Source: Histoplasma ohiense (Eukaryota > Ascomycota > Eurotiomycetes > Onygenales > Ajellomycetaceae). Taken from it: a stretch of 64,000 nt of DNA. A program made the translations under genes and the position numbers. Numbering within the stretch: the stretch's first letter is position 1; each line of letters opens with the position of its first letter. Below, one piece after another: positions 1-12,407 of this stretch. The DNA lies in assembly GCA_017607445.1 (NCBI GenBank), contig JAEVHH010000004.1, positions 3,906,001-3,970,000 on the forward strand, written 5' to 3'. The notes under the pieces are model-generated. The model did not search any database and was not told the origin of the DNA. It saw only the letters and a program-made list of their open reading frames with translations.

Positions 1-50
1 TTCGAATCCATGCTCCCTCTTCAACACTCGATAGCACACTTCTTCGGGAG

Positions 51-2655
51 ATGGCTGCTCGTTTTGTGAAAATAGGATTAGCTGTTACTGCAGTATGTAT
101 AGTTTCTTGTCCGACATTTGACATTCCGATTGCTGACTATAGGTTTTTACCATAACTATAGCTAGCTCTCTTATTAACGGCAATCTTTTTGATTCTATTT
201 ATTGACCGACGTGAAGCGGCCCGAAGTTTGAAGGACATCGACCATGTCATCATCTTTATGCAAGAAAATCGGTCATGGGATACAGTATGCTCTAATCAAC
301 ATTCACTGATATCCATTGTGCGAATACTAACTGGCTCGCAAGTATTTCGGGACAATGGCGGGTGCAAGAGGTTTTAATGACCCCAACGTACAAGTCAACC
401 CGAATGGGCTCCCCGTGTGGTACCAGTGATTCTCCCACCACCAGTATATGGAGAAATCTTGTATACTTACCTTTATTAGACCAGTTGACTCGAGCATGTC
501 AAATGTCACAGAAACCCTTCTTCCATGGTACTTGGGGTATCTGGGCGGAAACTGGTCCCAAGCCATACAGTGCATGAGTGCTGGAAGCAATGGATATAGA
601 GAAAATCATGCGTCAATCAACGGTGGACTCAATAATGGCTGGGCAAGGAACAATACACCGTGGAGTTGGGGTTATCTAAACCGGCATGACCTCCCCGTCC
701 AGTTTGCCATTGCAGAAGGCTGGACTGTCGGCGATATGTATCAAGTATGTGTTCCCCTCCATCCTTAAGAAAACAGCATTGGAGGCCTCATAGTGAGATA
801 GGAATCGCAAATCACTGCAACAAACCCGAATCGAGTCACCTTAGTGAGTGGAAGTATCAACGCACCTGGCAGCCCGCAGACCCTAGATGAAGGCGGTGTA
901 TATATAGATAATAACGAAACCCCGGGTGAGTCGTTTTGGCAAAACTCTGCCCCGTGATTGAATTGTTTGAGCTAAACTCTGCGACTAGGATGCGAGTCTC
1001 CCAATCTCAACTGCTACCCTCTCAAATGGAAAACGATATTCGACATATATGAAGCTGCGGGCGTTTCTTGGCAGGTATACCAAGGAGTGGACAACTTTGA
1101 TGACAACCCCTTGGCCTGGTTCGAGCAGTTCCAGAATGCACCACCAACCTCGGCGTTGTCAAGGAAGGGAATGGCGTATTTGGGACTAGATGCCTTTTAT
1201 GCAGATGCTGCTTTAGGTACCTTACCACGAGTTAGCTTTATCGTCGGCCCGCGAGAACTTTCCGAACATCCGCCATATTCTCCTTCTGATGGAGGCTGGT
1301 TGCAGTACAAAATATTGGATGCGGTGGTAAGAGGGCCAAAGTATGGTAAAAGTGCACTTCTGATTAGTTACGATGGTACATGTTTTTCCCCCTCCGCCGT
1401 TCGAAGGCAATTAAATGTATCAAGCTGACCGTGCTCATAGAATCTGGTGGTTGGGGGGACCATGTTCCTCCTTACCATTCCCCAGAGAACACGACCGGTG
1501 AATGGCTGGAAGATCCGTATAATCTTTTTGGAAATATCTACACTGGCCCTGGTTTGTGCTCTTTTCACATGCTGTCAACTCAAAAATGCGCCGTCGCGAG
1601 TAACCCAACCCGTTATTACTTTAAAACTAATAATAATAACAATATCAGGAGTTCGAGTCCCTTTCTATATCGTTTCCCCTTGGACCCGCGGGGGACGCGT
1701 CTTTACCGAACACGCTGACCACAACTCGCAAATCCTTTTTATCGAAGAATGGCTCACCGCCAAAGGTTACAATAACGTCAGGACAGACGAAATGGTTCAC
1801 TGGAGAAGGCAGAACATGGCTCATCTCCTTAATTCACTGGACTTCGAAAATGTACGTCCCCGAAATACGCCTGCAGGAAATGACAGATGTTTTTTATATA
1901 CAATCCCCTTTGCTTAACCGCCATGTGATATTTCTACATAGCCCGACCTCTCCGTACCTGACATACCAAGACCGAAACAACCCCACCGCAACTCCCGCGG
2001 CGAATTCGACGGTTCCGCCTTCTGCGAATCACAGTTCCCGGACCCACGACCGCCTCCCCCATATTCCTCGCAACCCAGCACACTCCCCAATATCGTCGAA
2101 GAAGGGTATAAGATATGCGTTGGCCAACTGACCGAGGGCCGCTATCTTGTTTTCGAAAATGAAGACGGTCATCTGCTAGCGCACAACAGCACCACATCAG
2201 ACATCAACGATCATGACAGCACACAGCCGTCACTTCTAACGACAATGCCATTGCCGCAAGAGCCATCGAATAGTAGTAATAACGCAGAAAACAAAAAGAA
2301 TAAGTACCGGCCCCGGAATGCGCGGTGGGTCATCTATTACTACAACAATAACAGTACCGATATTGCAGTCATCGCGACGAACCAGTCTGGTCCGTTTTTG
2401 GTGTCAAGTTTTGATAAAAGGGTGTGGTTAGCGCCGGGGGGGAGGCTGGTTTCTTCGAGGGCGGGGGCGGCGCCGGTGGATATTTTATTTTTTGCAGGGA
2501 ACAGGGATGGGGAGAAAAGGGGCTATTCGATATCGTATCCTTCGGGTGGTAGTGGTAGTGATCCTGGGTATATAAACGTCGATGGGGTCGGCAATGTCTT
2601 TGTGGGTGAGAAGAGGGAAATATTCAACGTGGTTAGTGTTACATATTATGATTAA
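51..2655 (+). CDS. Phosphoesterase-family phospholipase C, secreted
   Basis: Nine exons read as one 683-residue protein: 51-92, 162-284, 343-425, 480-744, 802-925, 989-1375, 1441-1551, 1649-1851 and 1942-2655. All introns are 54-97 nt with GT...AG ends. The ATG at 51 gives a hydrophobic N-terminus, as expected for a signal peptide or anchor. Next comes the hallmark HVIIFMQENRSWDTYFGT, whose Glu and Asn bind metal and phosphate in this family (PF04185). The middle carries ISYDESGGWGDH, and EHADHNSQILFIEEWL lies near the end of the catalytic domain. The tail from about residue 450 resembles the C-terminal extension of bacterial-type phospholipases C. The expected reaction is hydrolysis of phosphatidylcholine-type lipids to diacylglycerol outside the cell; lipid specificity is not visible here. 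The gene is convergent with the sugar transporter downstream. No frame break is needed once the introns are removed. Confidence 0.9.
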
Positions 2656-3411
2656 TGACGGTATGCATGGGGAGATTTTAATAACGGCGTTTTGGGAATT
2701 GAATGTAGCGATTTTCGAGGTACCACCGAGAAGACATGGAGTTTGATTTTGGGATGCTCGGGAACATGCTACCATGATAGCAAGGGAAACACACGTGTGG
2801 GAAAGTGAATATTCTGATTATAATAATATACTTTTCTCCTTAGTGGAAATCAAAATTTGAAGCCATCGACAGGGTGAGCGGATCGAGAAACTATACTGTG
2901 GCTAGCAGGAAAAATGGATATAAAATAACCGCTAGTTATTGTTAGGCAAGTAACTCTCCATTTTTGGCTGGTTGTTGCAGAACAGAAGAATCAATGATCT
3001 CGGCTTGATTGATTTATTGCAGTACAGTAAATAACACTTGCGAGCTAGGAAGCGAACCACTATCAAACATGTCGCCATGTGAGATAGTGTGGCAAAAGAA
3101 GGTCCCGTACTTGTCCGCCTCCGCTACATTTTTCTTTCTTTGCTCTCTTCATTTTTTCCTGTGTTGGTGTACGTGGAGCAAGAATATTAACCGGCACGTA
3201 GAGGCTGAATGTTACGGAGCGATCTGTTAACAGCGATTGCCAGAGCACAGGAGTGTGCACAATACCGCATTGAACTGACATTTGTCATGGAGCTGGGATC
3301 CCGAGAAACTAAACTTCCAAAGATGATGCTGGCTGCACACTATCATCCATCATATGAACGCAGGATATCCTTGGGGAAATCCAAGTAGCCTAGTTGCAAC
3401 ACCACCAAGTC
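2656..3411. other. Convergent intergenic spacer
   Basis: This stretch lies between the stop codons of the phospholipase C gene (+) and the sugar transporter gene (-), so it should hold both 3' ends. I see no gene, RNA or repeat in it. The small open frames on either strand have no recognisable motif. Confidence 0.6.
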
Positions 3412-5577
3412 CTAAACTACAGCTTCGTGCTTCGGCTCTTCTTCGTCAATTTGGCCAACGGGAAGTTGCCGCCGCAAGGCTATAGGGGTCGTACTAGCTT
3501 TGCGCGGATTAGGCGCTTCAAACACCTCATCAAGTTCTTCCAGCGTGCGTCCCTTCGTTTCCACGTAGAAGAAGTAGATAAACGCAAACTCGAACACGTC
3601 CCAAAAGACGAAGAATACATAGAACCAATATCTGATCTATTGTGTTTATTGTTTGTTAGCTTGAGAAGGGTGGAGCATGTGTGGAAGACCTCAAAAAAAA
3701 AAAAAAAAAAAAAAAAAAGGGAGGGAAGTGGTTACTCACATTCTTCAACGCAACCGGTGCCGCAAAGGTGTTGACAAAGCCCGCTAGGCCAGAAGTAAGC
3801 TGGGAAACGCCCATGCCCTTGCCTCTCATATCATTTGACATAACCTCCCCGGGATACACTGGTTGCATCGAGGTGAACGCGAACGCAAACACCGAGCCAA
3901 ATAAATAGATAAATGCGATCGAGGCGGATGAAGACGATCTGCTTCCAGTGTTGATGTAGCCGGCAGCCGTACCTGCAGCAATTGCAAGACAGACTGCCAT
4001 ACCCGCGGTACAGCCTAGCAACATCTTGCGCCGCCCGATTATATCGTGGCAGCGTGCCCCAGCCATTGCTGGGATCCAGCCTGTGATGGCATAAACGATG
4101 TTGAGGAGGAGCTTGGTGTTGGTATCGGCTACTCCAACGTTTTCAAGGAGGTAAGGTAGGTAATACGATGCAATGCTGGAGGATGAGGTCTCAAGTGTCA
4201 GCCAAAAAAAAAAAAAAAAAAAGATTCCAAGACAATCTTCTGGAGAAGGTTTTTTTTCCTTTCCCCGGGGCGCGCTTGGGATTATTGGAGCATACTTGTT
4301 ACCGGAGAATTGCCCAAACCACGAAAAGGAGACATTGAGCATCATCCTATATCGACGGGAACGAGACTTAAAGAGCACCCGGAGATCAAAAAAGTTCCGC
4401 CAAGTCAACATGCCTTCTCTTCTCAGAGACTCGACCATCTCGGCCATTTCGAGTTTAACCAGCGGGTGGTTGGAGTCACCGTTTGCGTGGTATTTGACCA
4501 ATATGGCCCTTGCTTCATCATCTCGCTCGTTCCCGATCAGCCTGGTAATCATTGTGGTTAGCCTGCTGGTGCTGTCATAAAGAGTGGATATATCCCATAC
4601 CATCTCGGAGATTCAGGGCAGAACCAAATTCCCAGACATACAATCCCCGGGCAAAGCATTTGAACCCATAAAGGGGTACGCCAATCAGCGTTCGCCTGGT
4701 TCCCAAGGTATTTATGGCTTGCATAAACGGCGGAAGTAGCAGTTATGGAGCCCTATAAGGGGTCATACCGCAGGGTTTACTTTGATATGAGTCTGGGTTT
4801 ACAAAGAGTCCAACAGGGGTTGAGGCTACTAACTACGTAGTAGAATGTATTATACATGCCCGCAACCGTCGCACGGTACTGGGGAGGGGCAATTTCGATA
4901 ACGTATAGCGGTGCAGCTGTGCACGCAACGATGGCAAAGAAGGACAATAGAAACCGACCGCCGATGAACACGCCCAGAGTGGGAGCCAGGGCGGTGATGA
5001 CTGTCGCAGTGCAAACTCCAAAACAGCCGAGAAAGATGGGCAGCCGTCGGCCTTTCCAGTCTGCTATCCATATAAAGAGAGCGCCTATTATTTGGCCAAC
5101 CTGGTGGTTTGTGTCTTAGAAAACGGCTGGATTTTAACTCATGTGAGAGGGGGCTTACATACATTGAAAATCGCGAAGACAAGCCCTGTGCCGGCATTGC
5201 CTGATGGGGGGAGGTGATAGTACTTGACGTAGCTGGGGAGGGTGTTTATGCTGCCCATTAAGCTGCCGTCAAGTCCTAGTTATCACCCAAAGGATATCAA
5301 ACAGCTGAATTAGCTCCCCCGGAACCCACCATGTGCGCACTATACGTGTGCATGCGCTGTACTGGACATTACACCTTTTTGATCTGCAGTGCTTACCGTT
5401 CATAGTTGAGGTCAGAAAGATGAGGGCGCAAAAGAGATACATGCGCAGATACCCACTGCCTAGCCAGTTGGGTTTGGAGTGAGCCAATATGTCGACCAGC
5501 TTTTCATCTCCCAAGGCCTCGATGGTATCATCGCCTGCGCCATCCTCGTTCTTAGTGACTGATTTGACTCTCTCCAT
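3412..5577 (-). CDS. MFS sugar transporter (hexose/lactose permease type)
   Basis: Seven exons on the minus strand: 5397-5577, 5163-5275, 4837-5100, 4601-4752, 4296-4541, 3740-4175 and 3412-3636. They encode 538 residues, the usual length for a 12-helix sugar porter. Family signatures are present: [18 protein letters not shown] after the second helix, [25 protein letters not shown] at the end of the first half, GRRKMLL in the second half, and [17 protein letters not shown] at the end. These place it in the Sugar_tr family, closest in feel to fungal lactose permease-like proteins. It should act in the plasma membrane by proton symport; the substrate cannot be read from sequence. Two introns carry long T tracts on the coding strand before the acceptor (A runs at 3692-3718 and 4203-4222 on the plus strand). 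Confidence 0.9.
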
Positions 5578-7410
5578 CCTACGAGGTGTCAGGAGAACAT
5601 CGGAAAGAAATTTTCGCCGTCTCGTAATCCAGTAGCTAAAAAGGAAACTAGATGATACTTGAATGTTAATCAGGGCCTTAGAGCTTGGGATGTTATGCTA
5701 TGAATGCCGGGTCGCCTCTTCACCGAGGGTCAGATGTTCATCGTTCTTTTCGTTGCGTTCTTTTTTTTTCTTCTTAAAATGGAGGCTATGTGGCATCGCC
5801 AAAGAAGCAGGAAAGGTCAGCAATAACAATTCTCATGCAGTTCTTGACGGATTGGAGTTGGAGCGAGCTGTCAAGATGATGGAATCTTGTTTGATGTTTT
5901 CTAGGGATATGTGGCGTTTTTAAACCTTGGAACTATCGAACGGAGTTGAGCTTAACCGTGCTTGCAGAAACCCCAAGACGCCAGTGGTTTCGAGTCGAGC
6001 ATTGTTGATTCCTTCAGCGAAGATTATCTTATTTATATCTTGTATTTTTTTCAAAAAAAGTGTAACTATATGCAGGCTACATAAAGAATTGGCAGTTGAT
6101 TCATGGCTATACACAGCTGTGAGAGACTTCTGCCTGTAGAAGAAATAGATCAGAGCCCTCTAGGCAATCTCAGGATGGGATTGTATTGATGTGTACAAGT
6201 AGATAGAAATTGAATTCTTTATTTGCAGTTCTATTCCTCGCTCAACACTATGAAATGGTAGGAGCTTTGATGTTCAGATACAGAGTCACTACTAGTACAT
6301 GTACATGTACATGTACATGTACATGTACATACATCCATTACGTCAGAGCTCTGCACTTTTCCAACAACCGGTTCTATAAATAGTTATCATAGTAATTGCT
6401 GTCTCGATGATCTTTGTGTTGATATCAGGATCGTCAGAAGCTCTCATAGCCCAAAACCAACAGTTCTAACCAGCTTGATGAAACACGAGCGGCGAGCGGC
6501 ATCGCCGCCTACCTACACGTACTGTACAGAATACAGACAGAGCACACCGCGCCAATTCAGAAGCTGGGAATGTGCCAGTCTTGAAACTTTAACATCCAAA
6601 CCTTACGAAGCGCGGAACATCCTGCTGCATATATCCTTGCACCCCTCGTGTCTATAAATATTACCACTACAGCTTGTTGTTGCCATCAGCTCGTCAAAGA
6701 ACCACCCATGGTAGCAGAGTACGATAATCGCCAGAGATCTCTTCCCAGAAGAAACAAGGAACAGTATCCGGCACTTGCGGCTTAGCCAGAATGACAACCT
6801 GGAATTTCCGTTTCAGTCGTCTTGAAACAAAAGACCTGCGCAAAGCTTTTGCTATTCAAACTAGATGTGATTGGCTTGAATGTCTTTAGAAGCCCTGATG
6901 ATCTTCAATCGGTGTCCCGTTTCAAGGTTTGATTTTGGATTCATTGGAACAACAATTGCCCCCTTGCAATAAAAGAAAAAAAGAAAAATAAAATTACGGG
7001 TAAATGTATGCGGGCTACTTGAACTTCGGAGACACTTGATTCGTCATATTCCTTTCCGATTGCCAAGGTGGTTGAAACGATCCACGGCATATCATTCAAT
7101 TCTAGCGGCAGAATGGTTGAAGAACATGGGAAGACAGTATCTCACTGTTCCGTATTTGGCGGAAGATGTATAAGCCTCAAGATCACAGATATCATGGAGG
7201 CTCTGGTCATTATGGGGTACCAAGGTAAGTATCATTGATATAAAATGGTCGCCTGCAACCGCAGCTTCTCTACTCTCATCCATCTGGAAGAGCAATCAAT
7301 CCCTCGACAGCGACGGACTTCTCCCTATCTCGTATCTTCTTCTCATTTTCTATTTCTCAGTCATACTACCAGAATACGTTAATAGGAGGTTCACGCGAAC
7401 GAATGGAAAG
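5578..7410. other. Intergenic region between divergent genes
   Basis: About 1.8 kb separates the sugar transporter start (-) from the Cys-rich secreted gene start (+). It should hold both promoters. Apart from the GTACAT microsatellite at 6295-6330 I see nothing coding. The reading frames here are short and motif-free, and none is placed next to convincing splice sites. Confidence 0.5.
6295..6330. repeat. GTACAT hexanucleotide microsatellite, six units
   Basis: Six uninterrupted copies of GTACAT, followed by ACAT. The repeat contains the palindrome GTACATGTAC in every register, so either strand could fold into a long hairpin. It lies about 700 nt upstream of the transporter start. Confidence 0.95.
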
Positions 7411-8579
7411 ATGAGATATCTCATCCCCCTTTTCACCCTGACCGCCACCTGCACCTCCCTTTCCGCCAAATCAAAGCGGTGGGAACAGTGGAGCGTTAAA
7501 GGTGAAGAAAGCCACTGCATGCCCGCCTGTCGAATGTAAAGACTGGAACGGCGTACCCATCGCCGGCGACTGGTGCAAACACTCACCAAATGGCTGGCAA
7601 TGCTGCACAGCTCAACTTCCCCCTCTTCACGCCAGCATGGCAAGTGAGGATGATGTTGACGATGGCAACGACGACTACGGCAACAGCCTTGCCAAGCGCG
7701 CACCTCGCTCCTGCAACGCCCGCGGCGTCCCCGGCATCTGTATCAAGAAGTCCGCCTGCAAGGGGGCATCGCAACACCCGGCGCAGGCACCCCGGACGAC
7801 CCCTCCCCCGGGACCCTAACGACGTAATGTGCTGCACAGACAAAGCGCCCCCCCCACCACCAGCAGGCCGGAAATGCAACGCCCGTGGTGTCCCGGGAGT
7901 ATTGCATGAAAAAAAATCCGCATGCAGAGGCACCGCGACACCCGGTGCCGGAACCCCCAGTGACCCCTGGACATGTCCGCATGACCCCAACGACGTGATG
8001 TGCTGCACGGATAAGAAGCCGCCGCCGCCGCCCGCGCGCCCATCTGTTCGGATCCCCGAGTACAGGTGCAAGCGCCATGTCATTGATGCCGGGTACAAGA
8101 TTATGGGCGCGAATCGGGGGAAGGTGAGGTCTGTGGGTTGCTATGGGAAGCGCTCGGGCAAGTCGGAGCATCCGCTTGGACTGGCGTTGGATTTGATGAC
8201 TGGGGTAAGTTTCCTTTCTTTAAGGGGCGTTTCCGACCATAACCCGTTCTGTTGATTGGTATATCAACCTCCTGACATTCGCTTTTTTTTTCTTCTTTTT
8301 TAGCTTGCACAGGCACACTCCCCCAACGGCCAGCCGCTTGCGGAATGGGTCATGTACCATGCTATAGAGCTTAAGATCAAATATGTCATCTGCGGCCAGA
8401 GGATCTGGGAAGCTGGCCAAAGCGTTCAAGGGTGGGCGCAGTGGGAGAAGATGGAGGATAGAGGCGGGCTTACTGCAAATCACTGGTGAGCTGTTATTTT
8501 ATTTTTATTTTTTGAGAATCATATTTTTGCTAACTTGTTTTTCTCTAGGGACCATGTCCATGTTAGTTTCCACCCATAA
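7411..8579 (+). pseudogene. Secreted Cys-rich repeat protein with LAS-type metallopeptidase-like C-terminus, frameshifted
   Basis: The ATG at 7411 opens a clear signal peptide (MRYLIPLFTLTATCTSLSA). The mature protein continues in a different frame from about 7499. Two tandem Cys-rich units follow, each built as CNARGVPG...KKSAC...ATPGAGTP...PNDVMCCTDK and separated by Pro runs. The C-terminal domain has SEHPLGLALDLMTG (H-x6-D) and ends in DHVHVSF. That H..D...HVH pattern is the zinc ligand set of LAS/M15-like peptidases and of the ARB_07466-like C-terminal domain. Introns at 8205-8303 and 8486-8548 are well formed. Frame breaks occur near 7500, 7760, 7812 and 7897-7915, mostly at homopolymers, and the last is compensated. 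This may be a recently broken gene or sequence error. The conserved C-terminal frame argues that function was lost recently or not at all. Confidence 0.7.
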
Positions 8580-8883
8580 AGAAGATCGGAGTGGACCATC
8601 CAGAGAGACGCTTCATTTTAATTTCTCCCGTGAATATTATCTATTACTTTCCATGTTTGCCTGTGCTGGCCTTCTCATACCCATTCCACGTCGCGTCTTA
8701 GCTTTGATGCTGATTATATCTGCTTTTCTTTCTTTCTTTCTTTCTTTTTTCCTCTTTCTTCCCTCCCTGTCTTCAGTTAATGTGACGCAAGTTTCTATAT
8801 TATCATTCCACGGGGAGGGGGGACTGGGAGGAAGCCCTGAACATCTTTGGCAGTGAGTAGTTAGTAGTAAAGTATTTTCTTTT

Positions 8884-8918
<35 letters not shown>

Positions 8919-9011
8919 TAATAAACAAAATGAATTATGATTCATTCTATGCTTTCAATATGTCCGTTCCCGCCCTATCTATCCCTTTCTCATTTCATTT
9001 CATTTTTTTCA

Positions 9012-9043
<32 letters not shown>

Positions 9044-9413
9044 AAAAGAAAGAAAGAAAAAACGATTTGAGAAAAATCAAGACGCAAATGTTATTGCCAT
9101 TCAAAACAACCAGACTAATATAAGTATGTAGCATGTAGCATCCATCCATCATGCAACAGTCAGTCACTTATATTACCTGTGTGTTCATTTCATGCTAAGA
9201 ACAACAACAAAAAGATGTGCTTTTGTTTTTGGATTTTAAAATGGAACAGGAAAAATAAATAAAATACAAGTTATTTATTTTTAAAGCTCAAACAACAAAA
9301 GGAAAAGTAAAAGGAAGGGAAGGAAGGGAAAGGGGGATGGATAAAAAGAAGACAGAATGATAAAATGGTGAGGTTGGTCTGGTTCGTTTGATATCCTTGT
9401 AAAATTGCGAATC

Positions 9414-9444
<31 letters not shown>

Positions 9445-9771
9445 GAGCAGAAAAGTAGAAAAGCACAAGACGATGTATTTTACCCACATACATGCAAACC
9501 TTCGGATGGATTTGGCTGGATATGTATATACATATTCCGAACCGAATGCCTAAAAAAAAAAAAAAAAAAAAAAACCCTGACAACAAGCAGAAACGAAAAG
9601 AGTACAGCAAGGCAGAAAAAAAAAATAGAATGGAATGGAATGGAACCACACACATAAACGAAGCAAAACCCTTGGTTTCCTACCGCCAATCAATCCACCT
9701 CTTCATCTCAATGGCCATTACCATGGCGATTTCATTTACTGTCACCATTCCTCTACTCCAACTACTCCGAA
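8580..9771. other. Convergent intergenic region rich in homopolymers
   Basis: Lies between the 3' ends of the Cys-rich secreted gene (+) and the HPC2-like gene (-). It holds a TTTC tetranucleotide tract (about 8724-8752), a T run (8887-8912), an A run (9012-9037), an AGAAAGT heptanucleotide repeat (about 9419-9443) and an A run (9551-9574). Open frames here are translations of these tracts and I do not call them genes. Confidence 0.7.
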
Positions 9772-12372
9772 TTACACTCCCCCAGCATTAGAAGTCATAT
9801 TGGTGTTTGCGTTTGCAGTCGCATTGGCACCAACACCCGCGCCCGTGCTCTGCCCAACAGCGCCAGTCCCAGTCCCAGTCCCAGCCCCGATGCCACCCCC
9901 AGCAGAACTAACACCACCACCATTATCCTTCCCCGCCAACTCCAACCCCAGTTTCTGCCTCTCCATCTTTTCTCTCTGCATCGTCTCCCGCCCAGCCTTC
10001 GTCACACGCGGCTTGCGCGACACTCCGCTCCCTCTCGCCGAGCCACCACCACCTCTTCCACCGCCAGCGCCAGCGGCCCCATCTTGTCCAGAGGATCCAG
10101 CAGCTTGCTGTCCCGCGTTCGACGATCCAGCACCACCGCCGCCACCCCCACGACCGCGTGCGCCGCTACCTGCGCCCGCAGAGGAACCGCCAGCACCACC
10201 ACGGCCGCGACCGCGACCGCGTTTTATGGAGCCGTCGGCTCTATGAGTAGGTTTTAGTTAGTCAAGGTATTCCTAAGGGTAAATATAAAAAAGCCAAACA
10301 AAGATGAGGGGGGAGCAACAAAATAAATAAAATAAAATGTACCGTTCAACAGCGACCTTCTCGCCCTCCGGAATCAACGGACCACTATAGACGAAAAACC
10401 CATCCTTGCTCGCGGCAGCTTGCTCCTGCCACGCAAGCTCGCTATCGTCGACGAACGGGTCGTCACGGTCATACTCTTCGATTTTCCGCCGTCGTTTCTT
10501 CTTTGTAGAACCACCAGCACCACCCCCACCACCTGCGTCACTGCCTGCATGGCCATTCAATAACGACGATGAGCCACCCATACCGGACATGAGCACATCA
10601 CCATCCCCTTCGCTATCGCGATCAGCATCGAGGCTTAAATCATCCTCCGCTGCGCTATCAGTGCCAGTGGTACCCCTGGTGTTCTTTTCATTTCTCTCCA
10701 GTGCAGCGCTGGCGGCATTGACGCGGGCTAGTCGTTCGCGTTGTGCTGCAAGGCGGGGATGGAGGGCGTCAAAACCGTACTGTTCTTCTGCCAGACGAGT
10801 GAAATTAATGATCTGGTTGGTTTTACCATTTAGAGGGATGTGGAGGATGATGTTCGGGGTTGATGTCGAGTTAGATTTGTCGATCGCGTCTACGCCGAAA
10901 AGGGTTCCGGCTAGCAAGCCCGAGCCTGATGGGAGCGGGGGCAGGGTTGTGTCTTTGGTTCGTGAAGGTTTGGGAGATGGTGCAGTGGAGGGGGTACCTG
11001 TGGAAGCTCCGGTTCCTTTTTTGGTGGGGCCTGTTGAAGTTAGTTTCGAGGGTACTGACGGAGCGGGAGTTGGTGCACTGTTTCCACTGTCGATATCCAT
11101 GGTCACTGGTTCTTGCAGGAGAGAGGAGGACAGCAGCGGCTGATGCACAGCTTTAGGCTGCTGGATAGGTGTCGTATTGGTTTTAGGAGTCGAGATGGGA
11201 GTGGCTGAAACAGGTGAATGTTTGGCTGAATGGCTGTTCTCTGCAGAAACCTCGGACTGCTGATGAAAGAGAGATGGCTGGGGGGGAGCTGAGGAAGACG
11301 GTTGGATGGGAGGATCGATTATGCTGGAAATGGCGGGAGATGCACTGGCTCGGTACACTGGACGAGGAGGAGGTGTCCTTGTGTTGGGCGGGGGAGTAAA
11401 CTGGTGACTAGAAGTCAAGGAGATTTTTGAGGATGCGGAGAATTGAGGGGCGGTGACAGATGAGTTGTCGAAGGCAGAGCGGATGGGGTCATAGTGCTGG
11501 CCACTGGTGCGCGCGGGTTGAGGTTGTTGCTGGGACGGAGCGAGAGTATGGGCAGGGCTAGGGGCGGGAGCTAGAGCAGAGGTAGAAGACGGGCCCTGTT
11601 GCATGTGATAGGGTCGATATGGAGGGCGGGATTGGCCGGTTGTAGGGAATGCATCAAAGTTGTTAGGGGGAATAGGATGCGGGTGATTTTGATTTGGCTG
11701 GAGGTGTGGCTGGAGCCGGGGCGAGGTGGAAGTTGAAGACGGAGCAAGATGGAATTGGGTTGACGAGGTTGCGTGAGTTGGAGATAGTGTCGAAGGAGTA
11801 GATATAGGAGCGGTATGAGGGGTTACTAGATCGGTGATTTTGGACTGCCTTGAAGGCGGACTTGGCTTGGCATCCTGTGGATGATCCAGCTTGGGTCGTT
11901 TTCGCGACGCTGCCCGATCTGCATTGTCATCGGTGAGAGGAAGATGCTGATTTTGAGACTGGCTCGGGTTCCCATTGGCATTATTGCCGTCACCATTATA
12001 ATTGATTTTGGCATTACTGGTGCGAGGTTTGCGAGGTTTTGTTTCCTTGCTTTTCTCCTTTGGCTCCTTGTCTTCTTTTTTTCGCCTAGTTCGTTTCACC
12101 TTTGTGGTGCCAGTGGCTGCGACGCTCTCCTGTTTCTCATGTTTAACTCCTGCATCTCCAGCATTCTTTGTAACTACAACAGGAGGATCAGCAGTGTTAG
12201 CAGAAGCAGAAGAGCCCAGCGCGACTGCATTAGGGGATGACCCGCGCGATCGAAACCGCGCGGGAGTAGGCACACTCTCACAGTCGGATAAATTGGGTGA
12301 AGACAAGTCAGGGGACGAAGACTTGAGAACTTTGGCAGGCGGTAGCAATTGTTGTTGGAATTGGAACTCCAG

Positions 12373-12407
<35 letters not shown>

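Noticed and set aside
1..22. TTCGAATCC at the window edge as the T-arm of a tRNA
   Set aside because: Only the last few bases of a possible T-loop are present; the rest would lie outside the window and the following bases do not show a convincing acceptor stem.
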